Below are positions 13,425-20,241 of a stretch of DNA of 20,241 nt, one piece after another. Within the stretch, counting starts at the first letter, position 1; the number at the start of each line of letters is the position of its first letter. The stretch lies in contig CAZSAT010000121.1 of the NCBI GenBank assembly GCA_964604675.1, forward strand, positions 1 to 20,241. Reading direction: 5' to 3'. The stretch comes from CAZSAT01 sp964604675 (GTDB taxonomy: Bacteria; Myxococcota_A; UBA796; CAJQPC01). Both the position numbers and the translations under genes were made by a program. The notes under the pieces were generated by a model. The model was not told the DNA's origin. It was given only the letters and a program-made list of their open reading frames with translations, and made no database searches.

Positions 13425-14096
13425 ATGTCCGAACGGAACACCGGCCTCTTCGTCGCAGGACACATCGACCCCGACGAGATCCTGACGCACCTGCTGGACA
13501 CGCCCGGCGTCACGCCCGAAGACTTCGCCGGCGACGAAGCGCCGCGCGTCGGTCATGGCGAGCGCGAGGGCCATCTCTACACCCACATCGCGCTCGCACT
13601 CTTCGAGAAGGGCGGGCTCTTGTTGCTCGCCCAGCCGGAGCTGCCCGCGAACGACGAGCTCGAGACGCACCTCGGCCGGCAGCTCTCCCGGGAGTACGGC
13701 CGGTGCGTGTTCCTGCTCTACGACGACGAAGACGGACACGGCGGGCACGCCCTGTTCGCGGACGGTGAGCTGGAGAGCCGACTGGCCTACGACGGCCGCG
13801 GCTTCGAGCCGGTCTGCCGCGATCGGGACGGCGAACACGCCATCGACGAGCCCCAGGATTCCGACTGGATCTGGCCGCTCATCGGAGCCGCCGTCGACGC
13901 GGGCGCCACGTCGGTGCTCGGCGCCGGCGTGCGCACCGACGACGACATCGAGTCTCTGATCACCGGGGCGGGGGCCGTGGTCGTGAGGCCTCGGCAAGCC
14001 GCCGTACCGCCGCCCGTGCAGAGCCAGGTCCGGGTCCAGGACCCCGGCGCCCGCGGCAAGGTTCGCGCGATCTTCCGGCGCCTTCGTCGCAAGTAG
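13425..14096 (+). CDS. hypothetical cytoplasmic protein
   Basis: A 223-residue acidic protein I do not recognise. The ATG at 13425 is preferred over an in-frame start at 13407, which adds only six residues. There is no signal peptide or membrane segment. Visible features are an ALALFEKGGLLLLAQPELP segment, an acidic EYGRCVFLLYDDEDGHGG segment, and a basic C-terminal tail (VRAIFRRLRRK) after a Pro/Gln-rich linker. The tail might contact nucleic acid or membrane, but this is speculation. The divergent partner is the small membrane gene at 13368. Codon bias is strongly like that of its neighbours, so it is a real gene. Confidence 0.7.
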   Translation: MSERNTGLFVAGHIDPDEILTHLLDTPGVTPEDFAGDEAPRVGHGEREGHLYTHIALALFEKGGLLLLAQPELPANDELETHLGRQLSREYGRCVFLLYDDEDGHGGHALFADGELESRLAYDGRGFEPVCRDRDGEHAIDEPQDSDWIWPLIGAAVDAGATSVLGAGVRTDDDIESLITGAGAVVVRPRQAAVPPPVQSQVRVQDPGARGKVRAIFRRLRRK

Positions 14097-14177
14097 CGCG
14101 GTCTCCACGCGTCACCGGCGCTGGTGGTGGGGCACGCGGCCGATTAAGCCGGATGCGCGACTCCGGAGGCGCCTCTT

Positions 14178-15524
14178 TTGCTCACGTCGATGATGCTGGC
14201 CATGGCGCCGGCGCATGCCGCCGAGGTCACCTGGAACGGTCACTACCGGGCGCGCGGTCTGATCTACGACAGCCTCTCGGTGTCGTCCACGAACGCGCAG
14301 GCCGAGGGCACGTCGAACCTCTTCGATCACAGGCTCCGCCTGCGGCCGGGGATCTACGTGAGCTCGCGCGTCGGGGTGTTCACCACCTTCGACGTGCTCC
14401 CCCTCACGCCCTACGGCGACACCGCCAACACCTGGTACGACGACGTCGAGGGCGCGGCGATCCCGCTGGCTTATGCCGATGGCGTGGCGGTCGGGGCCGA
14501 TGCCGAGGATCCCACCGCCTGGGCGTCGAACTTCCAGGTCCGTCACGCCTACGCCGACCTCTACTCGGACATCGGGCGCTTCCGCTTCGGGCGCATGCCC
14601 CACCACTGGGGCGCAGGCATCCTCTTCAACGGCGGCTTCGGGCCCGAGAGCGAGTACGGCGACGTGTCCGATCGCCTCCAGTTCACCTCACGGGCTGGCT
14701 CGGTGTACCTGATGGGCGCGTGGGAGCCGATCTTCGAGGGCTACGAGGGCGTCCCGGACGACATGGCCGCGCTGGACTTCTCGGTGGCCTACCGCGCCGA
14801 GACCACCGGACTGGGCCTGTACAACCGCTACCGCTACCAGCCCTCCGCCAGCTTCAACAGCTACACGGGCGATCTGTGGGGCTACGCGGAGCTCGGCCCG
14901 GTCAAGGTCCAGACCGAGGTCGCTGCGGTCTTCGGCGGTGGCGACCTCGACACCGGAGCCAACGACATCTCGATCGCGGCCGTGGGCGCCATGCTCGAGG
15001 CGGAGGTCGGACTCGACCGCCTGATCGGTGGACTCGAGCTGGGCGTCGCCACCGGTGACGCGGAGCCCGACGACAGCAAGATCAAGACCTTCAGCTTCGA
15101 CCGCGACCACAACGTGGCGCTGATGATGTTCGAGGAGCCGATGCCGGTGCTCGAGGCCAGCGTCATCACCGAGTCCAACGGCGGTCGCGACTACGACGCC
15201 GTGCGGACCGGCGAGGGTGTGTCGAACGCGCTGTACCTCCGCCCGTGGGTGGGTTGGCGCTTCAACGACGACCTGGCCACGGACCTCCAGCTGTTCGCGG
15301 CACGCGCGGCCAAGGTGCCGGAGGACGAGGAAGCCAACCGAGGGTACGGCATGGAGTTCGACCTCTCGCTCCGGTACGATCCCTACGAGCACTTCTGGGT
15401 CAAGGGCACCGCTGGCGTCTTCCTGCCGGGCCCCTACTACACCACCTACACCCACGACGAGCTCGGCACGGGCTTCGACGACGTCACGCTGGGCGGACGC
15501 TTGTACGCCACCGTCGAGTTCTGA
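14178..15524 (+). CDS. outer-membrane beta-barrel protein (porin-like)
   Basis: A 448-residue exported protein. The TTG at 14178 has GGAGG 8 nt upstream (14165-14169) and gives the short signal peptide MLTSMMLAMAPAHA, cleaved before AEV. The body alternates short aromatic amphipathic strands (NGHYRARGLIYDSL, HRLRLRPGIYVSSRVGVFTTF, NFQVRHAYADLYSDIG and many more) and ends in GGRLYATVEF. The terminal Phe and alternating hydrophobic pattern are the insertion signal of outer-membrane barrels. Length and the RFRFGRMPHHWGAGILFNGG segment resemble the porin/alginate-export-like families, but the substrate is unknown. dapA follows after 23 bp, yet a functional link to lysine synthesis is not obvious. 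Confidence 0.8.
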   Translation: MLTSMMLAMAPAHAAEVTWNGHYRARGLIYDSLSVSSTNAQAEGTSNLFDHRLRLRPGIYVSSRVGVFTTFDVLPLTPYGDTANTWYDDVEGAAIPLAYADGVAVGADAEDPTAWASNFQVRHAYADLYSDIGRFRFGRMPHHWGAGILFNGGFGPESEYGDVSDRLQFTSRAGSVYLMGAWEPIFEGYEGVPDDMAALDFSVAYRAETTGLGLYNRYRYQPSASFNSYTGDLWGYAELGPVKVQTEVAAVFGGGDLDTGANDISIAAVGAMLEAEVGLDRLIGGLELGVATGDAEPDDSKIKTFSFDRDHNVALMMFEEPMPVLEASVITESNGGRDYDAVRTGEGVSNALYLRPWVGWRFNDDLATDLQLFAARAAKVPEDEEANRGYGMEFDLSLRYDPYEHFWVKGTAGVFLPGPYYTTYTHDELGTGFDDVTLGGRLYATVEF

Positions 15525-15547
15525 GCCGAGCCGCCCTCGAGGCTGCC

Positions 15548-16393
15548 ATGCACCGCGGCGTACACACCGCAGTCGTCACCCCCTTCACCGACGGCGAGGT
15601 CGACCTCGAGGCCTACGGCACGCTCGTCGAGCGGCAGGTCGCCGCGGGCGTCGACGGCATCGTGGTCTGCGGCACCACGGGCGAGACCCCGACGCTCAAG
15701 GATACCGAGTGGGCCGACCTGGTGCGGACCACGGTCGAGCTGTGCGGATCCCGCGTGGTCGTGACCGCGGGCACGGGAACCAACTGCACGCGCAGCTCGC
15801 TGGAGCGCACCCAATGGGCCCGCGACCTCGGCGCGCACGCAGCCCTGGTGGTCCTCCCGTACTACAACAAGCCCAACCCGCGCGGGCACCTCACCCACAT
15901 GCGCACGGTGGCGTCGGTCGGCCTGCCGGTGATGGCGTACCACGTGCCAGGGCGCACGGGTCAGCGCGTGCCGGCTGCCTTGCTCGCCGAGCTGGCGAAC
16001 GTCGACGGCGTGGTCTCCGTGAAGGAGGCCACGGGCGACGTGGACTACGGCAGCCAGGTCATCGCCATGACCGACCGGCCGGTGCTCTCGGGCGACGACT
16101 TCACCTTCTTCCCGTTGATGTGCGTCGGCGGCGCCGGTGTGGTGTCCGTTGTCTCCAACGTCGACCCGGTGCGGACCGTGGCGCTCGCCCGTGCTGTCGG
16201 CGAGTCCCGCATCGCGCTGGCGCGTCGCCTGCACCACGAGCTGATGCCCATGGTGCGGTGGCTCTTCGCCGACTCCAACCCCGTCCCGGCCAAGGCCGCG
16301 CTGGCCGTCCTCGGGCTCTGCAGCGACGAGGTACGTCTGCCTCTTGCGGCCGGCTCCGCTCCGCCGCCGAGCCTCCTCGCGGGGCTCACGTGA
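15548..16393 (+). CDS. dapA: 4-hydroxy-tetrahydrodipicolinate synthase
   Basis: A 281-residue class I aldolase that condenses pyruvate with aspartate semialdehyde, the first committed step of diaminopimelate and lysine synthesis. Key residues are visible: the Schiff-base Lys K159 in VSVKEATGD, T43-T44 in CGTTGETPTLK, the catalytic Tyr in LPYYNKPN (105-106) and R136 in YHVPGRTG, where family members usually have YNVPGRTG. It is slightly shorter than the usual 290-300 residues. ATG 15548 is preceded by GAGG (15538-15541). The stop overlaps the dapB start (GTGA), so the two are coupled. Confidence 0.92.
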   Translation: MHRGVHTAVVTPFTDGEVDLEAYGTLVERQVAAGVDGIVVCGTTGETPTLKDTEWADLVRTTVELCGSRVVVTAGTGTNCTRSSLERTQWARDLGAHAALVVLPYYNKPNPRGHLTHMRTVASVGLPVMAYHVPGRTGQRVPAALLAELANVDGVVSVKEATGDVDYGSQVIAMTDRPVLSGDDFTFFPLMCVGGAGVVSVVSNVDPVRTVALARAVGESRIALARRLHHELMPMVRWLFADSNPVPAKAALAVLGLCSDEVRLPLAAGSAPPPSLLAGLT

Positions 16394-17097
16394 TCCGGGT
16401 TGCGGTGCACGGTGCCCGCGGTCGGATGGGCCAGCTGCTCTGCGAGGCCGTCGAGCAGGCCGACGACCTCACGTTGGCGGCCGCCACCGACCGGCCGGGA
16501 CCTCCCGAACTGAGCGACGCCTCCCTGGTCATCGACTTCTCGTTGCCCTCGGGGACCGACGCCCTGCTCGACGTGATCGGAGAACGAACCTTGATCACGG
16601 GCACCACGGGACTGCCCGCTGGGTTGCAGGAGCGTGTCGCGCGTCACGCCCTTCGTGCGGCCGTCGTGCAGGCGGGAAACTTCTCCACCGGGGTGAACGT
16701 CCTGATCCGTCTGCTCCGTAGCGCCGCGGCCGCCCTGCCCGACTACGATGTGGAGATCGTGGAGATGCACCACCGGAGGAAGGTCGACGCTCCGTCGGGC
16801 ACGGCGATGGCGCTCGCAGGTGCCGTGCAGCAGGCGGCGCGCGGCGGCGACCTCGTGCACGGGCGCGAGGGGCACACCGGTCCGCGCGAGCGGGGCCCGA
16901 TCGGCATGCATGCCCTCCGGGGCGGCGACATCGCCGGCGAGCACATGGTCTACCTGGCCGGTCCCGGTGAGCGCCTGCAGCTGGGCCACCTCGCCACCGG
17001 ACGGCAGGTCTTCGCCGAGGGTGCCCTGCGGGCCGCACGGTGGGCGGTCTCCCAGCCCCCTGGGCTCTACGACATGGCCGACGTGCTCGCGCCCTGA
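16390..17097 (+). CDS. dapB: 4-hydroxy-tetrahydrodipicolinate reductase
   Basis: A 235-residue NAD(P)H-dependent reductase, the next step after DapA. It has the Rossmann motif HGARGRMGQ at the N-terminus, ITGTTGLP (69-76), GNFSTGVNVL (97-106), the substrate and catalytic motif EMHHRRKVDAPSGTA with H127-H128 and K131, and RGGDIAGEH near 190. The linker between the Rossmann strands is short compared with E. coli DapB (273 residues). GTG start within the dapA stop. The gene ends in TGATG, sharing one base with the AlkB-like gene. Confidence 0.92.
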   Translation: MIRVAVHGARGRMGQLLCEAVEQADDLTLAAATDRPGPPELSDASLVIDFSLPSGTDALLDVIGERTLITGTTGLPAGLQERVARHALRAAVVQAGNFSTGVNVLIRLLRSAAAALPDYDVEIVEMHHRRKVDAPSGTAMALAGAVQQAARGGDLVHGREGHTGPRERGPIGMHALRGGDIAGEHMVYLAGPGERLQLGHLATGRQVFAEGALRAARWAVSQPPGLYDMADVLAP

Positions 17098-17645
17098 TGC
17101 CGCCTGGACTGCGGCTCGTCGCGAACGTGGTCGAGCACCACGAGGCGCTCCTGTGGACCCTGCGCGAGCAGGTCACCTGGACGACCCACATGAAGGCGCG
17201 GCGAACCGCCAGCATGGGGGTGCCGTACAACTACGGTGGTGCGAGCTACCCCGTGGCTTCCTGGCACCCCGCAGTCGAGGCCCTCGCGCGTTCCCTACCG
17301 CTGGCCTTCGAGGCCACGAACTGCCTGCTGAACCTGTACCCAACCGGCCTCCACAGCATGGGCTTCCATGCCGACGACGTGAGCATCCTGGCGCCGGGCA
17401 CCGACATCGCGATCCTGAGCCTGGGTGCCACCCGACCCCTCCGCCTCCGCACCCGCATCGAGGGCCGCTTCCACTACGAGGAGCTCGACCTTCCCGGCGG
17501 CTCGGTGCTCTACATGAGCCAGGGCATGCAGGCCGACTGGCGGCACGCGATCAAGCGCGTCGCGGACTGCGGCCCGCGCATGAGCCTGAGCTTTCGCAGG
17601 ATCGTGCGCTGGCCGGAGGTTCCGCCCGACGTGCCCGAGCGGTAG
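17097..17645 (+). CDS. alkB: AlkB-like 2-oxoglutarate/Fe(II) dioxygenase
   Basis: A 182-residue dioxygenase of the AlkB family, which repairs N-alkylated bases by oxidative demethylation. Iron ligands H91-x-D93 (in MGFHADDVSIL) and H150 (DWRHAIKR), and the oxoglutarate-binding R161 with R167 in RMSLSFRRI, are all present. NLYPTGLHSMGFHAD resembles the human ALKBH2/3 and bacterial group with an NxY...HxD layout. The start is ATG 17097, overlapping the dapB stop by one base. The link to lysine genes is probably only transcriptional convenience. Repair substrate (DNA or RNA) cannot be decided from the sequence. Confidence 0.87.
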   Translation: MPPGLRLVANVVEHHEALLWTLREQVTWTTHMKARRTASMGVPYNYGGASYPVASWHPAVEALARSLPLAFEATNCLLNLYPTGLHSMGFHADDVSILAPGTDIAILSLGATRPLRLRTRIEGRFHYEELDLPGGSVLYMSQGMQADWRHAIKRVADCGPRMSLSFRRIVRWPEVPPDVPER

Positions 17646-17680
17646 GATCGGAGACCGGATCAGCCTGGCCCCTTTCGCGC

Positions 17681-18322
17681 TCAGTCGGCCGCGACCACCG
17701 CGGACTTCAGCGTGTTGACGTCGCCTCCGCTGCCGTCGGCCTGCCGCCACGACACGTACCCGCCCGAGTCCACGACCGTGTACGCGTGTTGCGAGCCGTT
17801 CGCCCCCCACACGTCGAGCCACGCATCGTCGGGGTCGGAGAGCACGGTCACGCTCAGGTCGTAGTAGTTGGCGTACTGCGAGCACTCGAGCTCTCCGGCG
17901 CCCACGAGCACCACGAAGACCTCCACGTCGTCCGGCGCGAAGTCCGCGAACCAGTTGTCGACTCCCTGGACCAGGGACGCGCAGCTGCTTCACCAGGATG
18001 CCGAGCCCATCACGAGCACCCGTCCTCCGATCTGTTCGGACAAGCTCGTGCTCACGCCGTCGCTGTCCAGCAGCGTGAACTCGGGGGCGCAGTCGCCCAC
18101 CTGCAGCCCCGTCGGTCCTTGACAGGGTTCCAGCCCGTCCGAGCCGCCCCCTCCGTTGCCCTCGGCGTCGCCACCTCCGGAGCCACCCTCGTCGGCGCCA
18201 CCGCCTCCTCCCGCCGTGTCGCCCACCCAGTCCAGGGCCGCATCGCCTCCAGCGCTCGTGGTCTCCCCGCCGCCACAGGCGACGAGGGAGCCCACGGCGA
18301 TCCCCCACAGGATCGTCCTCAT
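17681..18322 (-). CDS. thioredoxin-like selenoprotein lipoprotein (UxxC, in-frame TGA at 17990-17992)
   Basis: Read through one TGA, this is a 213-residue protein with Sec at position 111. Layout: lipoprotein signal MRTILWGIAVGSLVA|C16, a Gly/Asp/Glu-rich tether to about residue 65, CQGPTGLQVGDCAPEFTLLD (67-86), then a TlpA/redoxin-like fold with RVLVMGSASW-U-SSC (101-114) on the active-site helix, a central strand DDVEVFVVLVGAGELEC, and the late strand AYTVVDSGGYVSW. The TGA replaces the first Cys of a W-C-x-x-C motif. The frame is otherwise open for about 100 codons on each side, both sides have the same codon bias, and a SECIS-like hairpin follows. The gene ends with another TGA that has no such hairpin. 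The usual cis-Pro of thioredoxin folds is not visible (QHAYTVVD). Own promoter at 18347-18375. Membrane-anchored periplasmic redox protein is the likely role; partner unknown. Confidence 0.85.
17963..17992 (-). promoter_or_regulatory. bacterial SECIS element with Sec codon TGA
   Basis: On the minus strand the TGA (17992-17990) is followed by 12 nt and then a perfect hairpin: UCCCU (17977-17973), loop GGUCC (17972-17968), AGGGA (17967-17963). The first loop G is the 18th nucleotide after UGA. Known bacterial SECIS elements have a small apical loop that begins with G, about 16-37 nt from UGA; the E. coli fdhF loop is GGUC. The match of distance, stem and loop is what makes Sec the preferred reading. 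Confidence 0.75.
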
Positions 18323-18346
18323 GGTCCTCTCGACGGTGCCGACAAC

Positions 18347-18375
18347 AGTATACACCACGTCTACCGCCGTGTCAC
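18347..18375 (-). promoter_or_regulatory. sigma-70-type promoter for the selenoprotein gene
   Basis: On the minus strand GTGACA (18375-18370) and TATACT (18352-18347) are separated by exactly 17 bp, matching the housekeeping consensus at five of six positions in each box. The ATG lies 24 nt downstream of the -10 box, with GAGAGG (18331-18326) between. It sits in the 69-bp gap after the sigma factor gene and is a small AT-richer island in GC-rich sequence. Confidence 0.7.
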
Positions 18376-18391
18376 CCGGAGATTCGAGGCG

Positions 18392-19372
18392 TCAGTGCAC
18401 CCGGGCGCGGATCCGCTCCACGGCGCTGTTCTCGATCTGCCGGACGCGCTCACGCGAGAGCCCCACCCGTCGGCCGACCTCGGTCAGCGTGCCCTGCGCG
18501 GCACCCGCCAGTCCATAGCGGGCGAGCAGCACCTGTCGGTCGCGCTCGGGGAGCTCGGCGATGGCCCGCCAGAGCGCCCGACGCCGCTCTTCGTGGAGGA
18601 CGTGCTCGTCCTGCGCCACGGCCTCGTCGTCGACCAGGAAGGCCTCCAGCGGGCGTGCCTTCGCGCCGAAGTCGACGGGCTGGTCGAGCGACACCGTCGG
18701 CCCCTGTGCGAGCAGCGCGTGCACGCGCTCCAGAGGCAACCCGGTCTCCCTCGACAGCATCCCGGGGCTCGGATCCGCGCCCAGGCGCTCGAACTGTTCC
18801 CGGGCCTTGCGCAGGTGCCTCAGCTGCTCGACCGCGAAGCTGGTCAGCTTGACCGGACGACCGCCGGAGTCGATCGCGCGGGTGATCTGCGCTCGAACCC
18901 ACCAGCGCGCGTAGGTCGCGAACCGGAGGCCTCGCTCGGCGTCGAAGCGCCGGGCTGCGTTCACGAGGCCGATGATGCCCTCCTGGAGCAGGTCTTCCTC
19001 GCTCAGCAGCGGCCCACCGAGCTTGCGGGCCTCCCCCCTCGCGATGCGCATGGCCGACAGCGCGAGCGACCAACGCAACGCGTTCGCCTCCGACAGGGCC
19101 TCTCGCGCGATCTCCGCGGACTCCAGCAGCGTCGGGTCGGAGTCGGCGGCCTCGACGACCGCCGCAACGGCATCCTCCAGCCGTTCCAGCCAGCCGGCTC
19201 GGGTGCGTTCACGGCGGTCCTTCGGACGGTCCAGGATGGCCTTCGCCACCGGCAACGACGCGACCGCACGGAGCGCCACCTCCTCCAGGGCGAGGCATCG
19301 GCGGGCGATGCGCTTCTCCGCCTCCGGGCTCAGTCTCGAGGTCGAGGGTCCGTGACCAGTCAAGCGCGTCAT
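18392..19372 (-). CDS. sigma-70 family RNA polymerase sigma factor
   Basis: A 326-residue sigma factor with regions 2 to 4. Region 2.2-2.4 is LSEEDLLQEGIIGLVNAARR (123-142) and RFATYARWWVRAQITRAI (150-167); region 3 starts at VKLTSFAVEQLRHLRK; region 3.2 is TVSLDQPVD; region 4.2 is TEVGRRVGLSRERVRQIENS (297-316). Region 2.4 is close to that of RpoD, so recognition of a TATAAT-like -10 box is plausible. Region 2.1 is divergent (ALRWSLALSAMRIARGEAR instead of the usual NLRLV core), and the N-terminal 95 residues match no region I know. ATG 19372 has GGAGG 4 nt upstream (19377-19381). A group 2/3 alternative sigma, not the primary one, is the best reading. Confidence 0.85.
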   Translation of the reverse strand: MTRLTGHGPSTSRLSPEAEKRIARRCLALEEVALRAVASLPVAKAILDRPKDRRERTRAGWLERLEDAVAAVVEAADSDPTLLESAEIAREALSEANALRWSLALSAMRIARGEARKLGGPLLSEEDLLQEGIIGLVNAARRFDAERGLRFATYARWWVRAQITRAIDSGGRPVKLTSFAVEQLRHLRKAREQFERLGADPSPGMLSRETGLPLERVHALLAQGPTVSLDQPVDFGAKARPLEAFLVDDEAVAQDEHVLHEERRRALWRAIAELPERDRQVLLARYGLAGAAQGTLTEVGRRVGLSRERVRQIENSAVERIRARVH

Positions 19373-19506
19373 GTGGCCTCCATCGTGTCCGGTGGATCCA
19401 TCACTTGGTCTCCGGATCGGTCTGCGTCCAGCGGGAGGGCTTTCTTCGTCAGGCCCGTGACGGAGAGCAGGATCTCCGGTTGCGACCCACAATCGTCTGG
19501 TTCCAT
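19369..19506 (-). CDS. possible 45-residue upstream ORF coupled to the sigma factor gene
   Basis: From ATG 19506 a short frame reads EILLSVTGLTKKALPLDADR in its middle and ends in a TGA that overlaps the sigma ATG as ATGA, the arrangement of translationally coupled genes. Third positions are moderately GC-rich, less so than neighbours. No ribosome binding site precedes the ATG (pyrimidine-rich instead). It could be a leader peptide controlling sigma synthesis, or a chance frame. Confidence 0.25.
   Translation of the reverse strand: MEPDDCGSQPEILLSVTGLTKKALPLDADRSGDQVMDPPDTMEAT
19461..19478. repeat. inverted repeat in the sigma/membrane-gene gap
   Basis: CGGAGA-GCAGGA-TCTCCG is a perfect 6-bp inverted repeat with a 6-nt loop, in the 147-bp divergent region between the sigma factor and the membrane protein at 19520. 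It may be an operator for one or both genes, or a leader-RNA hairpin. No U-tract follows, so an intrinsic terminator is unlikely. Confidence 0.35.
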
Positions 19507-19519
19507 ATAGAGAGGGGGC

Positions 19520-20044
19520 ATGGACGAGCGGCCCCGAGACGCCCACACCACCCCGCGCTGGCTGCAGCTCCCCGGGCTTTTGTTGCTCGGCGCCCTCGCG
19601 GCGTACCTCGGCGTCTGCTACCACGTGGCCCTGGGCAAGCCGCGCCCGGCGTTGGTGGCCGACTGGTCCCCCCATGCCCTGTGGCCGGGCACCTGGCAGA
19701 TGTTCACGCTGCTCGACCGCCGCCACAGCGCGCTCACCGCCGAGGCGATCCGCGGCGACACCAGCGAGCCGATCGACCTCGGCGAGCTGTTCCCAACCAC
19801 GTGGGAGAGCGGCTACCGCTTCTCACGCTCGAGCTTCCGGAAGAGCCCCACGCGCATGCGCGTGCTCGCCGCCGCCACCTGCGGCCGCCTGGCGGAGCGT
19901 CCCGACGAGGTGAGGTTCACCCTGACCCAGTGGGGCAAGACGCTCGGGGATCCCGACCAGCCGAAGAACAACCCCAAGGTCCGCACCCTGCTGACCTGGG
20001 ACTGCTCGCGTCGCGTCGACCTGCCCGAGGGGAGGCGCCTGTGA
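19520..20044 (+). CDS. membrane-anchored protein of unknown function
   Basis: A 174-residue protein with one N-terminal membrane helix (LPGLLLLGALAAYLGVCYHV, about 17-36) and a soluble, probably extracytoplasmic remainder (WPGTWQMFTLLDRRHSALTA, then YRFSRSSFRKSPTRMRVLAA). The ATG at 19520 is preceded by the purine tract GAGAGGGGG (19510-19518). I do not recognise the family. The stop overlaps the following GTG (GTGA), and the next gene encodes another membrane protein, so the two likely form a complex or pathway unit. Confidence 0.7.
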   Translation: MDERPRDAHTTPRWLQLPGLLLLGALAAYLGVCYHVALGKPRPALVADWSPHALWPGTWQMFTLLDRRHSALTAEAIRGDTSEPIDLGELFPTTWESGYRFSRSSFRKSPTRMRVLAAATCGRLAERPDEVRFTLTQWGKTLGDPDQPKNNPKVRTLLTWDCSRRVDLPEGRRL

Positions 20045-20241
20045 AGCTGATCGATCGGCTCTACACGCCTCAGTGGGCGGGCGGCTGGACCGCTGCACGC
20101 TTCGGCTTCGTCGCCGCTGCCAGCTACACCTGGTTGCCCCGCGGCGTCGCAATTCCCGATGTGTACGCCGTGGACGACATGATCTTCTCCCGCGGACCCT
20201 TCCGGCTGGCCGACCACGTCGTCTTCTCCGCACCCACCGGG
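20041..20241 (+). CDS. membrane protein, 3'-truncated (possibly HTTM/DoxX-like)
   Basis: GTG 20041 overlaps the previous stop and opens a frame that runs off the window; 67 residues are visible. It begins MKLIDRLYTPQWAGGWTAAR, then a hydrophobic stretch (FGFVAAASYTWLP) and a DVYAVDDMIFSRGPFRLADH segment. A first transmembrane helix followed by an amphipathic loop resembles the start of multi-pass proteins of the HTTM (gamma-carboxylase-like) or DoxX groups. This is a weak guess. The coupled start makes the gene itself secure. Confidence 0.6.
   Translation, partial: MKLIDRLYTPQWAGGWTAARFGFVAAASYTWLPRGVAIPDVYAVDDMIFSRGPFRLADHVVFSAPTG

Noticed and set aside
14166..14175. GAGGCGCCTC palindrome overlapping the ribosome binding site of the outer-membrane protein as a thermosensor or riboregulator
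   Set aside because: A 10-bp palindrome without loop cannot fold well by itself as RNA, and such words are common in GC-rich DNA.
17646..17680. Intrinsic terminator between alkB and the convergent selenoprotein gene
   Set aside because: No stable hairpin followed by a T-run is visible on either strand in this 35-bp gap.
17681..18358. Reading the redoxin gene as a pseudogene or as two separate genes
   Set aside because: Both parts are in one frame with uniform codon bias, the TGA falls exactly on the catalytic Cys position, and a SECIS-like hairpin follows. A random nonsense mutation would not predict the hairpin.
16748..19510. Long plus-strand open frame over dapB, alkB, the selenoprotein and the sigma gene
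   Set aside because: It runs through well-supported genes on both strands and has no recognisable domain; a GC-rich shadow frame.

Overview
The window is strongly GC-rich, densely packed bacterial chromosome with GC-biased third codon positions. Genes are often coupled by ATGA, GTGA or TGATG overlaps. Several predicted lipoproteins, a beta-barrel outer-membrane protein with a C-terminal Phe and a canonical sigma-54 promoter indicate a Gram-negative cell. The CotH-type lipoprotein, the redoxin-type lipoprotein and the extreme GC fit Myxococcota or a related deltaproteobacterial lineage; this is an inference from style, as no rRNA or marker gene is present. I see no mobile element, CRISPR array, tRNA or rRNA.

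Layout. 1-3939: a 5'-truncated alpha/beta hydrolase coupled to an NTF2-like exported protein, then a CotH-kinase lipoprotein divergent from another lipoprotein; the shared intergenic gap holds a sigma-54 promoter and two small palindromes. 3976-7388: stand-alone CoaC, then a tightly overlapping four-gene operon cysM-mec-cysO-moeZ, a complete protein-thiocarboxylate cysteine pathway. 7342-9997: a minus-strand PRC-barrel/lipoprotein pair divergent from a TrmA/RlmD-family RNA methyltransferase and an EamA transporter. 9840-13368: an unclear ORF, a TPR-cyclophilin lipoprotein, a two-HKD phospholipase D-like enzyme and a pair of small membrane proteins (DUF5989 and a possible SxtJ-like partner). 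13425-17645: an unknown protein, an outer-membrane barrel, then dapA-dapB-alkB. 17681-20241: a thioredoxin-like lipoprotein interrupted by an in-frame TGA, a sigma-70 family factor, and two coupled membrane proteins, the last running off the window.

Main discovery. The thioredoxin-like lipoprotein at 17681-18322 (minus strand) looks like two ORFs separated by a stop. Both halves are in the same frame, and the single TGA lies exactly where the first Cys of a W-C-x-x-C redox motif should be. A perfect hairpin with a GGUCC loop starts 12 nt after the TGA, as in a bacterial SECIS element. I therefore read it as one 213-residue selenoprotein with a U111-x-x-C114 motif, expressed from its own near-consensus promoter.

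Second theme. In the cysteine operon the sulfur carrier CysO ends in GG plus two extra Ala residues. It would have to be trimmed before activation by MoeZ, so the JAMM protease Mec may act twice: first to mature CysO, then to release cysteine from the CysO-Cys adduct. Third theme: four lipoproteins have unusually short signal peptides (7-8 residues before the lipobox Cys) without any Lys or Arg.
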